A stretch of DNA of 64,000 bases. It comes from Thermoactinospora rubra (GTDB taxonomy: Bacteria; Actinomycetota; Actinomycetes; Streptosporangiales; Streptosporangiaceae). Under the pieces are notes generated by a model, which saw only the letters and a list, made by a program, of their open reading frames with translations, did not search any database and had not been told where the DNA came from. The stretch spans positions 1 to 64,000 of the forward strand of contig NZ_MSZZ01000045.1 of assembly GCF_002093975.1 (NCBI RefSeq). Direction: 5' to 3'. Shown in pieces: positions 49,722 through 57,861 of this stretch; position 1 is the first letter of the stretch; each line of letters begins with the position of its first letter. The position numbers and the translations under genes are program-made.

Positions 49722-50271
49722 CGTCGAACCGATCCGCCCCGCCGTACGTGAAGAGGGTGTGAGTCCAGCGGGAACGGCAGACGAGGAGCTGGTGCGCACG
49801 CTCTTCGAGGAACACGCTGGGCCGCTCTACGGTTACGTGTTGCGGCTGACCGGCGATGCCGGGCGAGCGGAGGACGTGGTGCAGGAGACGCTGCTGCGGG
49901 CCTGGCGGCACCCCGAAGCCCTCGCCGACCGCCCCATCCGGGCGTGGCTGTTCACCGTGGCTCGCAACCTGGTCGTCGACCAGCACCGGGCGCGCCGGGC
50001 GCGGCCGGCGGAGACGACCGACGAGGCACTGGCCGTCGTCGCCGCCGACGACGAGCTCGACAAGGCGGTCGAGTCGTGGGCGGTGGCCGAGGCGCTGGCG
50101 GCGCTGCGGCCCGAGCACCGCGAGGTGCTCATGGAGGTCTACTACCGGGGGAAATCGGTGAAGGAGGCGTCGGCGACGCTGGGCATCCCGCCGGGCACGG
50201 TCAAGTCCCGCACCTACTACGCGCTGCGCGCGCTCAAGCTCGCGCTGGAGGAGCGGGGGCTGGCGCCATGA
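49714..50271 (+). CDS. ECF RNA polymerase sigma factor
   Basis: The 185-aa sigma factor has region 2 (LFEEHAGPLYGYVLRLTGDA, EDVVQETLLRAWRHPEALAD, RAWLFTVARNLVVDQHRARR) and region 4 (LRPEHREVLMEVYYRGKSVK, GIPPGTVKSRTYYALRALKL). It resembles the SigK/SigL group paired with RskA-type anti-sigma factors, and that partner follows with an ATGA overlap. The GTG at the frame start is used; another GTG 45 nt later with GAAGAGGG before it is a possible true start. Confidence 0.92.
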   Translation: MGDVEPIRPAVREEGVSPAGTADEELVRTLFEEHAGPLYGYVLRLTGDAGRAEDVVQETLLRAWRHPEALADRPIRAWLFTVARNLVVDQHRARRARPAETTDEALAVVAADDELDKAVESWAVAEALAALRPEHREVLMEVYYRGKSVKEASATLGIPPGTVKSRTYYALRALKLALEERGLAP

Positions 50272-51029
50272 TGACGTGCGAAGAGGTACGGCTGTCGCTG
50301 GGCGCCCACGCGCTGGGCGCGCTCGAGCCCGACGAGGCGGCCGAGGTGGACGCCCACCTGGCCGCCTGCGAGTCCTGCCTGGAGGAGTTCACGTCGCTGT
50401 CCACGCTGCCGGCGTTCCTGGCCAAGGTGTCCGAGCAGGACGTGGAGCTGGTCGCCCGCCCTCCTCGGCAGGTCCTTGACCGGCTGCTGGCCACCCGGGC
50501 CAGGCGCAACCGCGTGGGCCGCGCCCTCATGGGCGTCGCCGCCGCTGCCGCCGCGGTCGTGGTGGCCGCGACGGTGTGGAACGCCGAGCGCGGCGCGGAG
50601 CAGGCGGCGACCACGGGCGCGCAGGCGCCGGCCAGCGCGGAGAGCGCGCCGAGTGTCTACTCGCTCCAGCAGGAACAGCCGGCCGACAGGGCCCACGACA
50701 GGGCCCAGACGAAGGTGGCTCCCGACGAGTCCAGGTGGGTCGGCGAGGGCGAGCAGGTCACCGCCGTGGTCAGCGCCATGCCCTCGGGCCGCGGCGCCAG
50801 GCTCACCGTCACCGTCACCGGCCTGCCGCCGGAGAGCACCTGCCGTCTCGTCGTGATCGGCGACGACGGCAGCAGGCACCCCACCGCGAGCTGGACCATC
50901 GAGCCGGAGTACCGCGAGTCGTCGTTCGAGACGCAGACGACTGTGGCGCTCGGCCGGATCGCCGCCTTCCGGCTGGAGGACGCGCGCGGCAAGCTGCTCG
51001 CCAACATCCCGGTGACCGGGGGGAAGTGA
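50268..51029 (+). CDS. Anti-sigma factor (zinc-finger, RskA-type)
   Basis: A 253-aa membrane protein: cytoplasmic zinc finger AHLAACESCLEEF (H-x3-C-x2-C, about 30-42) that sequesters the sigma factor, one membrane helix (RALMGVAAAAAAVVVAATVW, about 86-105), a Gln/Ala-rich linker and an extracytoplasmic RskA domain (AVVSAMPSGRGARLTVTVTG, PESTCRLVVIGDDGS). Release is expected through regulated proteolysis. Start ATG overlaps the sigma stop; a second ATG follows at once. Confidence 0.9.
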   Translation: MMTCEEVRLSLGAHALGALEPDEAAEVDAHLAACESCLEEFTSLSTLPAFLAKVSEQDVELVARPPRQVLDRLLATRARRNRVGRALMGVAAAAAAVVVAATVWNAERGAEQAATTGAQAPASAESAPSVYSLQQEQPADRAHDRAQTKVAPDESRWVGEGEQVTAVVSAMPSGRGARLTVTVTGLPPESTCRLVVIGDDGSRHPTASWTIEPEYRESSFETQTTVALGRIAAFRLEDARGKLLANIPVTGGK

Positions 51030-51532
51030 CGGGCGGGAACGACGGCCGGGCGGAAATAATCTCCGGCCCCGCCGCGGTTGCACCGCACGTGACGGGTCTG
51101 TGGGTGGCGCTGGCCACCCTGGCTCTGGGGTTGGCCGCGGGCCTGGTGTGGCGCTCGCGGAACGGACGGCTGCGCGAGGGAGGGGACGGCGGCATGCGCC
51201 TGGGCGAGGCGGCGATCGGCGCGCCGCTGGGCGAACGCGCCACGCTCGTGCAGTTCTCCACCGCCTTCTGCCAGCCCTGCCGCGCCACCCGGCGCATCCT
51301 CCACGAGGTGGCGTCGATGGTCCCCGGCGTGCGGCACGTCGAGATCGACGCCGAGTCGCGCCTGGACCTCGTGCGGTCGCTGGGGATCACGCGGACGCCC
51401 ACGGTGCTCGTGCTCGACGAGTCCGGCACCGTCGTCAAGCGGGCCTCCGGGCAGCCGAGGAAAGCCGACGTGATCACGGCCCTGGGCGCCGCGGTGTCTC
51501 ACAACACGTCTCATAACTCGGACGAGATGTGA
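51026..51532 (+). CDS. Membrane-anchored thioredoxin-like protein
   Basis: The 168-aa product has an N-terminal membrane helix (GLWVALATLALGLAAGLVWR) and a thioredoxin domain with redox motif FSTAFCQPCRATRRIL (CxxC) and the cis-Pro region GITRTPTVLVLD. GTG start overlaps the anti-sigma stop (GTGA); a GTG 63 nt later directly before the helix is an alternative. A cell-surface thiol role next to a sigma/anti-sigma pair and a sulfurtransferase operon suggests thiol homeostasis. Confidence 0.85.
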   Translation: MTGGNDGRAEIISGPAAVAPHVTGLWVALATLALGLAAGLVWRSRNGRLREGGDGGMRLGEAAIGAPLGERATLVQFSTAFCQPCRATRRILHEVASMVPGVRHVEIDAESRLDLVRSLGITRTPTVLVLDESGTVVKRASGQPRKADVITALGAAVSHNTSHNSDEM

Positions 51533-51564
51533 CAGATGGCGAGACGACAGGTAGGGTCTTGCTC

Positions 51565-51648
51565 ATGAACCCCACGACAGAGCTGCTCACGAAGCGGCGC
51601 GCGGTCGATTTCTGCCGCGTCACCACCCAGCTCTGTCGCGCTGCCTGA
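51565..51648 (+). CDS. Cys-containing leader peptide before sulfurtransferase operon
   Basis: A 27-codon frame, MNPTTELLTKRRAVDFCR then VTTQLCRAA, preceded by a weak ribosome site. Its RR-VDFCR-x5-LC pattern matches short leader peptides commonly found upstream of actinobacterial cysteine and sulfur genes. A GCGGAT/ATCCGC hairpin (51661-51676) lies between its stop and the next start. Ribosome pausing at the two Cys codons could sense cysteinyl-tRNA supply. Regulatory role inferred. Confidence 0.7.
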   Translation: MNPTTELLTKRRAVDFCRVTTQLCRAA

Positions 51649-51705
51649 GGACGGTCCCGCGCGGATTCCGATCCGCCCATTCCGACCCCTTCAGGAGCAT
51701 CTTCG

Positions 51706-52107
51706 ATGCGAGCCGACCCTCGGGCACTGCGCTTCGGCGCTGCCGTCACCACCGTCGTCCTGGCCACGGTCCTCATCACGGGAAGCGTCTGGCTGCTCGC
51801 CGCCCAGGCGCTGGTCTTCGCGTCGGGGACCGTCGGCCGCTCGCCGTACACCATGCTCTTCAGAAGGCTCGTCACGAGTCCGCCGAAGGAGACCGAAGAC
51901 GCCAGGCCGCCGCGGTTCGCCCAGGCCGTCGGCCTCGTCTTCGCGGTCGCCGGGTTGGTCGGCTATCTGACCGGGACCACGCCGCTCGCCCTCGGGGCGA
52001 CGGCGGCGGCGCTCCTCGCCGCCTTCCTCAACGCAGCCTTCGGTCTCTGCCTCGGCTGCGAGATGTACCTGCTGATTCGCCGTCTACAACCTGGGAGAGT
52101 CTCATGA
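51706..52107 (+). CDS. DUF4395 membrane protein
   Basis: A 133-aa protein with about four membrane helices (GAAVTTVVLATVLITGSVWL, LVFAVAGLVGYLTGT, ALGATAAALLAAFLNAAFGL) and a conserved CLGCEMY motif near residue 115, typical of DUF4395. The family is found next to thiosulfate sulfurtransferase genes and may move or bind sulfur species. ATG after AGGAG; stop overlaps the sulfurtransferase start. Confidence 0.88.
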   Translation: MRADPRALRFGAAVTTVVLATVLITGSVWLLAAQALVFASGTVGRSPYTMLFRRLVTSPPKETEDARPPRFAQAVGLVFAVAGLVGYLTGTTPLALGATAAALLAAFLNAAFGLCLGCEMYLLIRRLQPGRVS

Positions 52108-52943
52108 GCCGCTCCGCCGTGCTGGTGGATGCCGACTGGGTCGAGGCCAACCTCGACACCCCCGGTGTCGTGATCGTCGAGGTCGACGAGGACACCAGCG
52201 CCTACGACAAGGGCCACATCCGTGGCGCCGTGAAGATCGACTGGAAGAAGGACCTGCAGGACCCCGTCCGCCGCGACTTCGTCGACAAGGCGGGCTTCGA
52301 GGCCCTGCTGTCGGAGCGTGGCATCTCCAACGACGACACGGTGGTCCTCTACGGAGGCAACAACAACTGGTTCGCCGCCTACGCCTACTGGTACTTCAAG
52401 CTCTACGGCCACGAGAACGTCAAGCTCCTCGACGGCGGGCGCAAGAAGTGGGAGCTCGACTCGCGCGAGCTGGTCACCGAGGTCCCCTCGCGGCCCAAGA
52501 CCACCTACGCCGCCAAGGAGCCCGACACCTCGATCCGCGCCTTCCGCGACGAGGTCGTCAACGCCATCGGCAAGCTCAACCTCGTCGACGTGCGCTCGCC
52601 CGACGAGTTCACCGGCAAGCTGCTTGCCCCCGCCCACCTGCCCCAGGAGCAGGCCCAGCGCGCCGGCCACGTGCCCACCGCGCGCAACATCCCGTGGTCC
52701 AAGGCGGCCAACGACGACGGCACCTTCAAGTCCGACGACGAGCTCCGCAAGATCTACGGCGAGGCCGGCGTCGACTTCAACAAGGACACCATCGCCTACT
52801 GCCGGATCGGCGAGCGTTCGGCGCACACCTGGTTCGTGCTGCACGAGCTGCTCGACCAGCCCAACGTGAAGAACTACGACGGTTCGTGGACCGAGTACGG
52901 CTCGCTCGTGGGCGTGCCGATCGAGCTGGGGGAGGCCCGCTGA
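52104..52943 (+). CDS. Thiosulfate sulfurtransferase (tandem rhodanese)
   Basis: The 279-aa enzyme has two rhodanese domains: DKGHIRGAVKIDWKKDLQD in the inactive first and DTIAYCRIGERSAHTWFVLH with catalytic Cys233 in the second (the CRIGERS loop is typical of actinobacterial SseA/CysA types). It moves a sulfane sulfur from thiosulfate to cyanide, thioredoxin or a carrier. Coupled translation with DUF4395 before it and DUF1416 after it. Confidence 0.94.
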   Translation: MSRSAVLVDADWVEANLDTPGVVIVEVDEDTSAYDKGHIRGAVKIDWKKDLQDPVRRDFVDKAGFEALLSERGISNDDTVVLYGGNNNWFAAYAYWYFKLYGHENVKLLDGGRKKWELDSRELVTEVPSRPKTTYAAKEPDTSIRAFRDEVVNAIGKLNLVDVRSPDEFTGKLLAPAHLPQEQAQRAGHVPTARNIPWSKAANDDGTFKSDDELRKIYGEAGVDFNKDTIAYCRIGERSAHTWFVLHELLDQPNVKNYDGSWTEYGSLVGVPIELGEAR

Positions 52944-53251
52944 TGTCTGTTGTCGCCCAGGGTTGCGCAGCGCCGGAGCAGACCGTGGAGCTGCCGGCCG
53001 GAATCGACCTGTCCACCCAGGCGGTCATCCAGGGCGTGGTGACCGGCGCCCGCGGGACCGCGTACGCCCGCCTGCTCGACCACACCGGTGAGTTCACCGG
53101 CGAGGTCGTCGTCTCCGACGAGGGCGTCTTCCGCTTCTTCGCCGCGCCCGGCGACTGGACGGTGCGCCTCATCGCCGGCGGCGGCGTCACGCGCGACGTG
53201 TCGGTGCACGCCACGCAGGGCGAGGTCGCCCAGCTGACGGTCGCGCTCTGA
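52943..53251 (+). CDS. DUF1416 protein
   Basis: A 102-aa beta-rich protein (QAVIQGVVTGARGTAYARLL, FTGEVVVSDEGVFRFFAAPG) of the DUF1416 family, which nearly always follows a sulfurtransferase gene in actinobacteria. Its start codon shares one base with the sulfurtransferase stop. Function unknown; perhaps a sulfurtransferase partner. Confidence 0.9.
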   Translation: MSVVAQGCAAPEQTVELPAGIDLSTQAVIQGVVTGARGTAYARLLDHTGEFTGEVVVSDEGVFRFFAAPGDWTVRLIAGGGVTRDVSVHATQGEVAQLTVAL

Positions 53252-53267
53252 CGTTCGCGCCCGGCGG

Positions 53268-54440
53268 TCACGAAGCCGGTGCCCCTTGGCGGGCGCCGGC
53301 TTCTTCGCTGTCGTGCGCGGGCCCTTGCCGCAGGGCGCCGGCGAAGCCGCCCATCAGCACCACCATCACCGTCACCAGCGCGAACGCCGCCCGGTACGAC
53401 AGCGCCCCGGCCGCCCAGCCCGTCACCGCCGGGGCGACCAGGCCGGACAGGTAGGTGATCGTCGCCACGCCCGCGACGCCCTCCTCGGCCCGGACCGCCG
53501 CGTTCCCCGCGGACGCGAACACGAGCGGGACGACGATCGCCACGCTGGTTCCCAGCAGCGCGAAACCGGCCAGGCACGCCCACGGCGTCCACGCCGCCAC
53601 CACCAGCGTCCCGCCCAGCGCCGCGACCGCGCCGCTCAGCCGTACGGCGAGCACGGGCCCCAGGCGCCGCACCAGCCGGTCGCCGAGCAGCCGGGCCCCG
53701 GCCATGGCCAGCATGAACCCGGTGTAGGCGGCGGCGGCCAGGCCCGGGCCGGCGGCGGTGACCTTGGTGGCGTAGACGGCGGCCCAGTTGGCGGAGGCGC
53801 CCTCGGCGAACGTGCCGAAGAAGCCGACCAGGCCGACGAGCAGGATCGCGCGGGGCGGCAGGGCGAAGCGGCGGGGCGCGGGGGCGTCGGCGGCCGTGTG
53901 GTTGGGAAGCAGCGCGCGCCCGGCCGGGACGGCGGCGGCCAGCAGGAGCGCGGCGACGGCCCCGAGGTGGAGCCGGGCGTCGACCTCGTAGTGGGCGGCC
54001 ACGACGCCGAGGCCGCCCGCGGCCAGGCTGCCCACGCACCACATGCCGTGCAGCCCTGCGATGATCGACCGGCCGAGCCGCCGCTCCAGCGCCACCGCCT
54101 GGGCGTTCATCACCACGTCGCACGAGCCGGCGGCCGCGCCGTACAGCAGGAAGATCCCGAACAGCCAGGCCGGGGCGGGGGCCAGCGCGGGCAGCGCCAG
54201 GGCGGCGCACCAGCAGGCGATCAGGACGCGGGTGGCCGCGCGGCCGCCGAGGCGGTGGGACAGGCGCCCGGCCATGGGCATCGCGACGAAGGCGCCGACC
54301 GGCAGGCACAGCAGGATGAGGCCGAGGACGGCGGGGCTGAGGGACAGGTGGTCCTGGATCCACGGCAGGCGCGTGGACAGGCTGCCCGCCACGGCGCCGT
54401 GGAGGGTGAAGACCAGCGCGATCGCGCGGTGATGGCTCAT
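53268..54440 (-). CDS. MFS transporter (YbjJ/FucP-like)
   Basis: A 390-aa 12-TM transporter: ALVFTLHGAVAGSLSTRLPW, MAGRLSHRLGGRAATRVLIA (motif A region) and FGTFAEGASANWAAVYATKV, a segment typical of YbjJ-like sugar or small-molecule transporters. It is divergent from a ROK regulator and a 20-bp operator repeat lies 12 nt before its start, so it is likely ROK-controlled and ligand-inducible. No strong ribosome site; possibly leaderless. Confidence 0.86.
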   Translation of the reverse strand: MSHHRAIALVFTLHGAVAGSLSTRLPWIQDHLSLSPAVLGLILLCLPVGAFVAMPMAGRLSHRLGGRAATRVLIACWCAALALPALAPAPAWLFGIFLLYGAAAGSCDVVMNAQAVALERRLGRSIIAGLHGMWCVGSLAAGGLGVVAAHYEVDARLHLGAVAALLLAAAVPAGRALLPNHTAADAPAPRRFALPPRAILLVGLVGFFGTFAEGASANWAAVYATKVTAAGPGLAAAAYTGFMLAMAGARLLGDRLVRRLGPVLAVRLSGAVAALGGTLVVAAWTPWACLAGFALLGTSVAIVVPLVFASAGNAAVRAEEGVAGVATITYLSGLVAPAVTGWAAGALSYRAAFALVTVMVVLMGGFAGALRQGPAHDSEEAGARQGAPAS

Positions 54441-54452
54441 GCCACCAGAAAT

Positions 54453-54501
54453 TAACAGGCAGGCTTCCTGATGAAAAGAGCTAACAGGCAGGCTTCCTGA
54501 T
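54453..54501. promoter_or_regulatory. Tandem 20-bp operator between MFS and ROK genes
   Basis: TAACAGGCAGGCTTCCTGAT occurs twice, at 54453-54472 and 54482-54501, 29 bp apart (start to start). Each contains the inverted core CAGG/CCTG. The copies sit 12 nt from the MFS start and 4 nt from the ROK start. Confidence 0.85.
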
Positions 54502-54505
54502 TATT

Positions 54506-55534
54506 ATGGACGGCGTGAAGACCGCGACCCCGGCCACGGCCCGCGCCATCAACGACCGCCTGGCCCTGGACCTGCTGCTCCAGCACGGCCCGCTCACCGC
54601 TCCCCAGCTGCGCGAGCTCACCGGGCTGTCCCGGCCGACGGTGTCGGACCTGCTCGAACGGCTGCGCGCGGACGGGCTGATCGAGATCGCCGGCGAGGCG
54701 GGCGAGGATCGGCGGGGGCCCAACGCGCGGCTGTACGGGCTGGTCGGCGGCCGGGCGTTTGTCGCCGGGGTGGACGTGCGCAGGCACGCCGTCAACGTGA
54801 CGGTCGCCGACATCACCGGCAGGAGCGTCGGCTCGGCCGTACGGGAGATCGGCGGGGACGTGGAGCTGGACCGGGCGGTCGCCGAGGCCGTCGGCGCGGC
54901 CGCCGGAGGCCGCGCGCTGCACGTCGTCGCCCTCGGCGTGCCCGGGCTGATCGACCCGCACACCGGGGGCCTGGGGGACAGCGACGTGCCGGGGTGGCGG
55001 CCGGACCTGCAGGAGTCGGTACGGCGCCGCCTCGGCGTCCGGGTGATCCTCGAGAACGAGGTCAACCTCGCGGCGATAGCCGAGCACAGGCTGGGCGCGG
55101 CCGTGGGCCGGGAGGACTTCGTGCTGCTGTGGCTCGACGACGGGGTGGGGGCGGCGGTGGTCTTGGGCGGCAGGCTGCGCCGGGGGGCCTCCGGGGGCGC
55201 GGGCGAGGTCGGGTTCCTGGAGGTCGACGGGGAGTCGTTCTGCTGCACCGTGGAGGCGGCGGTGGCGCGGCGGCTGGAGCGGGCCGAGCTGGCCGAGCGG
55301 ATCGCCAAGGGGGCGTTCTCCGTGGTCGCCGTCCTGGATCCGGGCCTGGTGGTGCTGGGCGGGGCGACCGGCCGCGCGGGCGGCGAGGAGCTGGCGGCGC
55401 TGGTGGCCGAGCGGATTGGGGCGCGCTTCCCCGCGCCGACCCAGGTACGGCCCAGCACGGTCGAGGGCAACGCCATCCTGCAAGGGGCGGTGCTGGTGGC
55501 GCTGGAGCTGGCCAGGGACGAGGTCTACGGCTGA
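54506..55534 (+). CDS. ROK-family transcriptional regulator
   Basis: The 342-aa product has an N-terminal winged helix (LLLQHGPLTAPQLRELTGLS, PTVSDLLERLRADGLIEIAG) and a ROK sugar-kinase-like domain (FVAGVDVRRHAVNVTVADIT, LGVPGLIDPHTGGLG). The zinc-binding Cys cluster of classical ROK proteins is absent (only ESFCCTVE remains), as in several actinobacterial members. ATG is four nucleotides after the second operator copy, so the mRNA is probably leaderless. Confidence 0.88.
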   Translation: MDGVKTATPATARAINDRLALDLLLQHGPLTAPQLRELTGLSRPTVSDLLERLRADGLIEIAGEAGEDRRGPNARLYGLVGGRAFVAGVDVRRHAVNVTVADITGRSVGSAVREIGGDVELDRAVAEAVGAAAGGRALHVVALGVPGLIDPHTGGLGDSDVPGWRPDLQESVRRRLGVRVILENEVNLAAIAEHRLGAAVGREDFVLLWLDDGVGAAVVLGGRLRRGASGGAGEVGFLEVDGESFCCTVEAAVARRLERAELAERIAKGAFSVVAVLDPGLVVLGGATGRAGGEELAALVAERIGARFPAPTQVRPSTVEGNAILQGAVLVALELARDEVYG

Positions 55535-55538
55535 CGGT

Positions 55539-55919
55539 TTACCAGGGGTGGTGGCGGAACCGCTCGGCCTCCTGCTCGGTGCGGAAGAGGTCGGTGGGCA
55601 CCCGGAGAAGGAGGCGGCGGCGAAGCTGCTGGCCACCACCGGGGGACGGCCGCAGATCGCCAGGTAGACCGGACACCTGGCCATGGGCGGCAGCATCGGG
55701 ATGAGCGCGGGCCGACCGCACCAGGCCCGCCGCGAGCATCGCCTGGAGCGCGGCGGGCCGCGTCGCGCGGGACGCCCGAATCCCTGCATCCCGCCTCCAG
55801 CGAGGACCATACAGCGGTCGCCTGCGACGCGCTCGCGGGCTTCCTGCTAGTCGCCGAGGCCGTGCTCCGCAGCTCACCTGCTCGAAACTCCCGGCGATAT
55901 CGGTGAACCATCGAAACAC
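55539..55919 (-). pseudogene. Decayed, unassigned coding stretch
   Basis: On the minus strand two frames show protein-like fragments (ARCPVYLAICGRPPVVASSF in one, VPTDLFRTEQEAERFRHHPW ending in a stop in another), which is what a frameshifted gene would look like. No intact start or family could be recognised. The rest of 55535-56004 holds nothing else I can support. Confidence 0.35.
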
Positions 55920-56004
55920 TCGGGGAGCGTTTCAGATGGCTGCCGTGTTAGCGATTTTCCATGCTATGGATGACCGCGACAGCCGGTGATCACGAATTCT
56001 CCCC

Positions 56005-56052
56005 TGTGAAAAAGTAAGCGCGGAGCGAACCGTAGTTCTCTCGCTCCGCGCT
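56005..56052 (-). terminator. Rho-independent terminator of the small secreted-protein gene
   Basis: AGCGCGGAGCGA (56017-56028) pairs perfectly with TCGCTCCGCGCT (56041-56052), 12-nt loop. In the minus direction the stem is followed by TTACTTTTTC. It begins 31 nt after the stop codon of the secreted-protein gene. Confidence 0.85.
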
Positions 56053-56082
56053 GTCATGATTTGTAGCAGCGTAGGTTAGGCT

Positions 56083-56388
56083 CTATCCCCACAGCCTTTT
56101 GAGTGCCCGCTCGGTGTCGTAGTACGTGTTGAAACTGGCGCAGGCACGCCCCATGCCCGCCCGGAGCTTGGTGTTGCTGAGTTCCGCGAGGTTGGAGTAG
56201 GGGTAGCCGAGGCTCCTCAGATCGTATCGAATCGCATTGAGATCCGATGAGGACAGGTAGCGACTGCAGTAGTGCTCCCACCACTCGGTATTGAGCCGGA
56301 TCGGAGCGGCTTGAGCGCCTTGCGTGCCGCATATCAGGGCCATCGCGGCTGCGGCGAGTACAGTGGCTGCCTTCCGGCCTAGCCTCAT
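56083..56388 (-). CDS. Small secreted protein (101 aa)
   Basis: A Sec signal peptide is clear: basic MRLGRKAA, hydrophobic TVLAAAAMALICG, then TQGAQA before a predicted cleavage. The mature part of about 73 residues has two cysteines (EHYCSRY and GRACASF) and several Tyr-rich helices (WWEHYCSRYLSSSDLNAIRY). I do not recognise the family. ATG chosen with GGAGG upstream; an earlier ATG 36 nt upstream gives no signal peptide. Its own terminator and AT-rich promoter region (56400-56530) indicate a single-gene, independently regulated transcript. Confidence 0.75.
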   Translation of the reverse strand: MRLGRKAATVLAAAAMALICGTQGAQAAPIRLNTEWWEHYCSRYLSSSDLNAIRYDLRSLGYPYSNLAELSNTKLRAGMGRACASFNTYYDTERALKRLWG

Positions 56389-56541
56389 GTGGGAAAACCT
56401 CCATGACGATGGATATGACGCCAAGAAAGAGTGAGTGTTGCGCGACCTCGGTCAGTTTATGAAGAGATCACGTCATCGTCAATGTTTTCTTGTTGTATAT
56501 AGAGACTTCTTCCATAGGTCCGCTCCGGTAGGATTCGTCGG

Positions 56542-57861
56542 GTGTCCGGTTCGTCAGGAGTGATGGCACCGCCCAGGCCCGCGCCCCCTCCGGCGCAGCG
56601 GATGCCATCGCCGTACTCGCTGCCCCTGCACGCGCTCCGCCTCGCGGGCAAGTGCGCGCTTCCTCTGATCCTGTGGTTCTCGGCCGGGGAGCTGCTGCGC
56701 TGGGGACTGCTGTACCTGGCCACGGAGATTTCGCACGGCGACTTCCGCCAGGCGAGGCTCGTCGCGACCGTCGTCCTGCTGACCTTGATCGTCATGCTGT
56801 CGATGGTCATCACCAGCGGCCTGTTCTACTCGCTGCGGGGCGCGATGTGGGAGATGCGCTCCAGGCGCGCGAACGGCGTCGAAGACGAGAAGTTCTGGTC
56901 CGTGCTCAACCGCGTGGCGCCGACGTTCGCGGTGATCTACCTCAGCTGGAGCTTCCACGTCGACGACGTGGTCGCCTTCGAGCAGATGGATCGCCTGCAC
57001 AACATCGACGACAACTTCTACATCCCGATCCTGAACAACGTGGCCACCGGCTCCGACGAAGAGGTCACGATGGCGCGGGGACTCATGGACTTGGACTGGC
57101 GGGTGTCCCTGGTCGCCTCGATCGTGGCCTTCGTGCTGCGGGTGTGGTTCGGCCGCATGGTGGAGCGCGGGGGCAACAGATACGCCGGAGTCGCGACGGC
57201 CTTCGCCGAGTTCGCGTTCATGTTCTGCGGGCTGAACGCCGTGCTGACGCTGGCCAAGCTGCGAGGCGGATGGACCGAGCACCGAGCTGTCGTCGCGGGC
57301 GCCAAGGACTACCTCGAACAGGCCAAGTCGAGCATCCCCGTGTGGGACGCCTTCACCGATTTCCTCGGCGAGGTCTGGCCGCACGTGCTCGACGCCCTGG
57401 TGACGCCCTTCGCGTGGCTGGCCCTGGCGATTCTCACCTTCGGCGGCTCGGTCGACGACGTCCGGCGGGTGATCCGCGGCAGCCGGCTGGAGACGGGACT
57501 GGACCGGCTCGAGGGCAGCCACGAGCTGACGCGGAAGTCCTTCGATCGCTTCGCCGGCGGCTTCCAGGACCGCTGGGTGCCGGTGCTGAACGCCCTCAAG
57601 GTGACCAGCCGCGGCGGCCTGGCGCTCTTCGGCATGGTCTGCCTGCTGTACGTGGGCCTGCGGGTCGGCGGCGACTACGCCGACCGCGGCGTGGCGACCC
57701 TGATCGGGGCGGACGTGCCGTACCTGTGGCTCGTCATCAGCTACCCCGTCTCCTTCGTCAAGGACCTGCTGCTGACCTGCCTGACGTTCTGCGTCCTGGC
57801 CGCCGCCTTCGACATCGCGGCGACCCGGGCGCGGCTGCGCGGCGAGAACATCACCGCCTGA
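56542..57861 (+). CDS. Multi-pass membrane protein, unknown
   Basis: The 439-aa product has a Pro-rich N-terminus (PPRPAPPPAQRMPSP) and about seven hydrophobic segments, e.g. ALPLILWFSAGELLRWGLLY, ATVVLLTLIVMLSMVITSGL, FAWLALAILTFGGS and GLALFGMVCLLYVGLRV, separated by acidic loops (VDDVVAFEQMDRLHNIDDN). No transporter or enzyme signature is visible. GTG start. It converges on the three single-pass proteins (overlap 11 nt) and, by position, may be part of the same surface locus, but it could be independent. Confidence 0.7.
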   Translation: MSGSSGVMAPPRPAPPPAQRMPSPYSLPLHALRLAGKCALPLILWFSAGELLRWGLLYLATEISHGDFRQARLVATVVLLTLIVMLSMVITSGLFYSLRGAMWEMRSRRANGVEDEKFWSVLNRVAPTFAVIYLSWSFHVDDVVAFEQMDRLHNIDDNFYIPILNNVATGSDEEVTMARGLMDLDWRVSLVASIVAFVLRVWFGRMVERGGNRYAGVATAFAEFAFMFCGLNAVLTLAKLRGGWTEHRAVVAGAKDYLEQAKSSIPVWDAFTDFLGEVWPHVLDALVTPFAWLALAILTFGGSVDDVRRVIRGSRLETGLDRLEGSHELTRKSFDRFAGGFQDRWVPVLNALKVTSRGGLALFGMVCLLYVGLRVGGDYADRGVATLIGADVPYLWLVISYPVSFVKDLLLTCLTFCVLAAAFDIAATRARLRGENITA

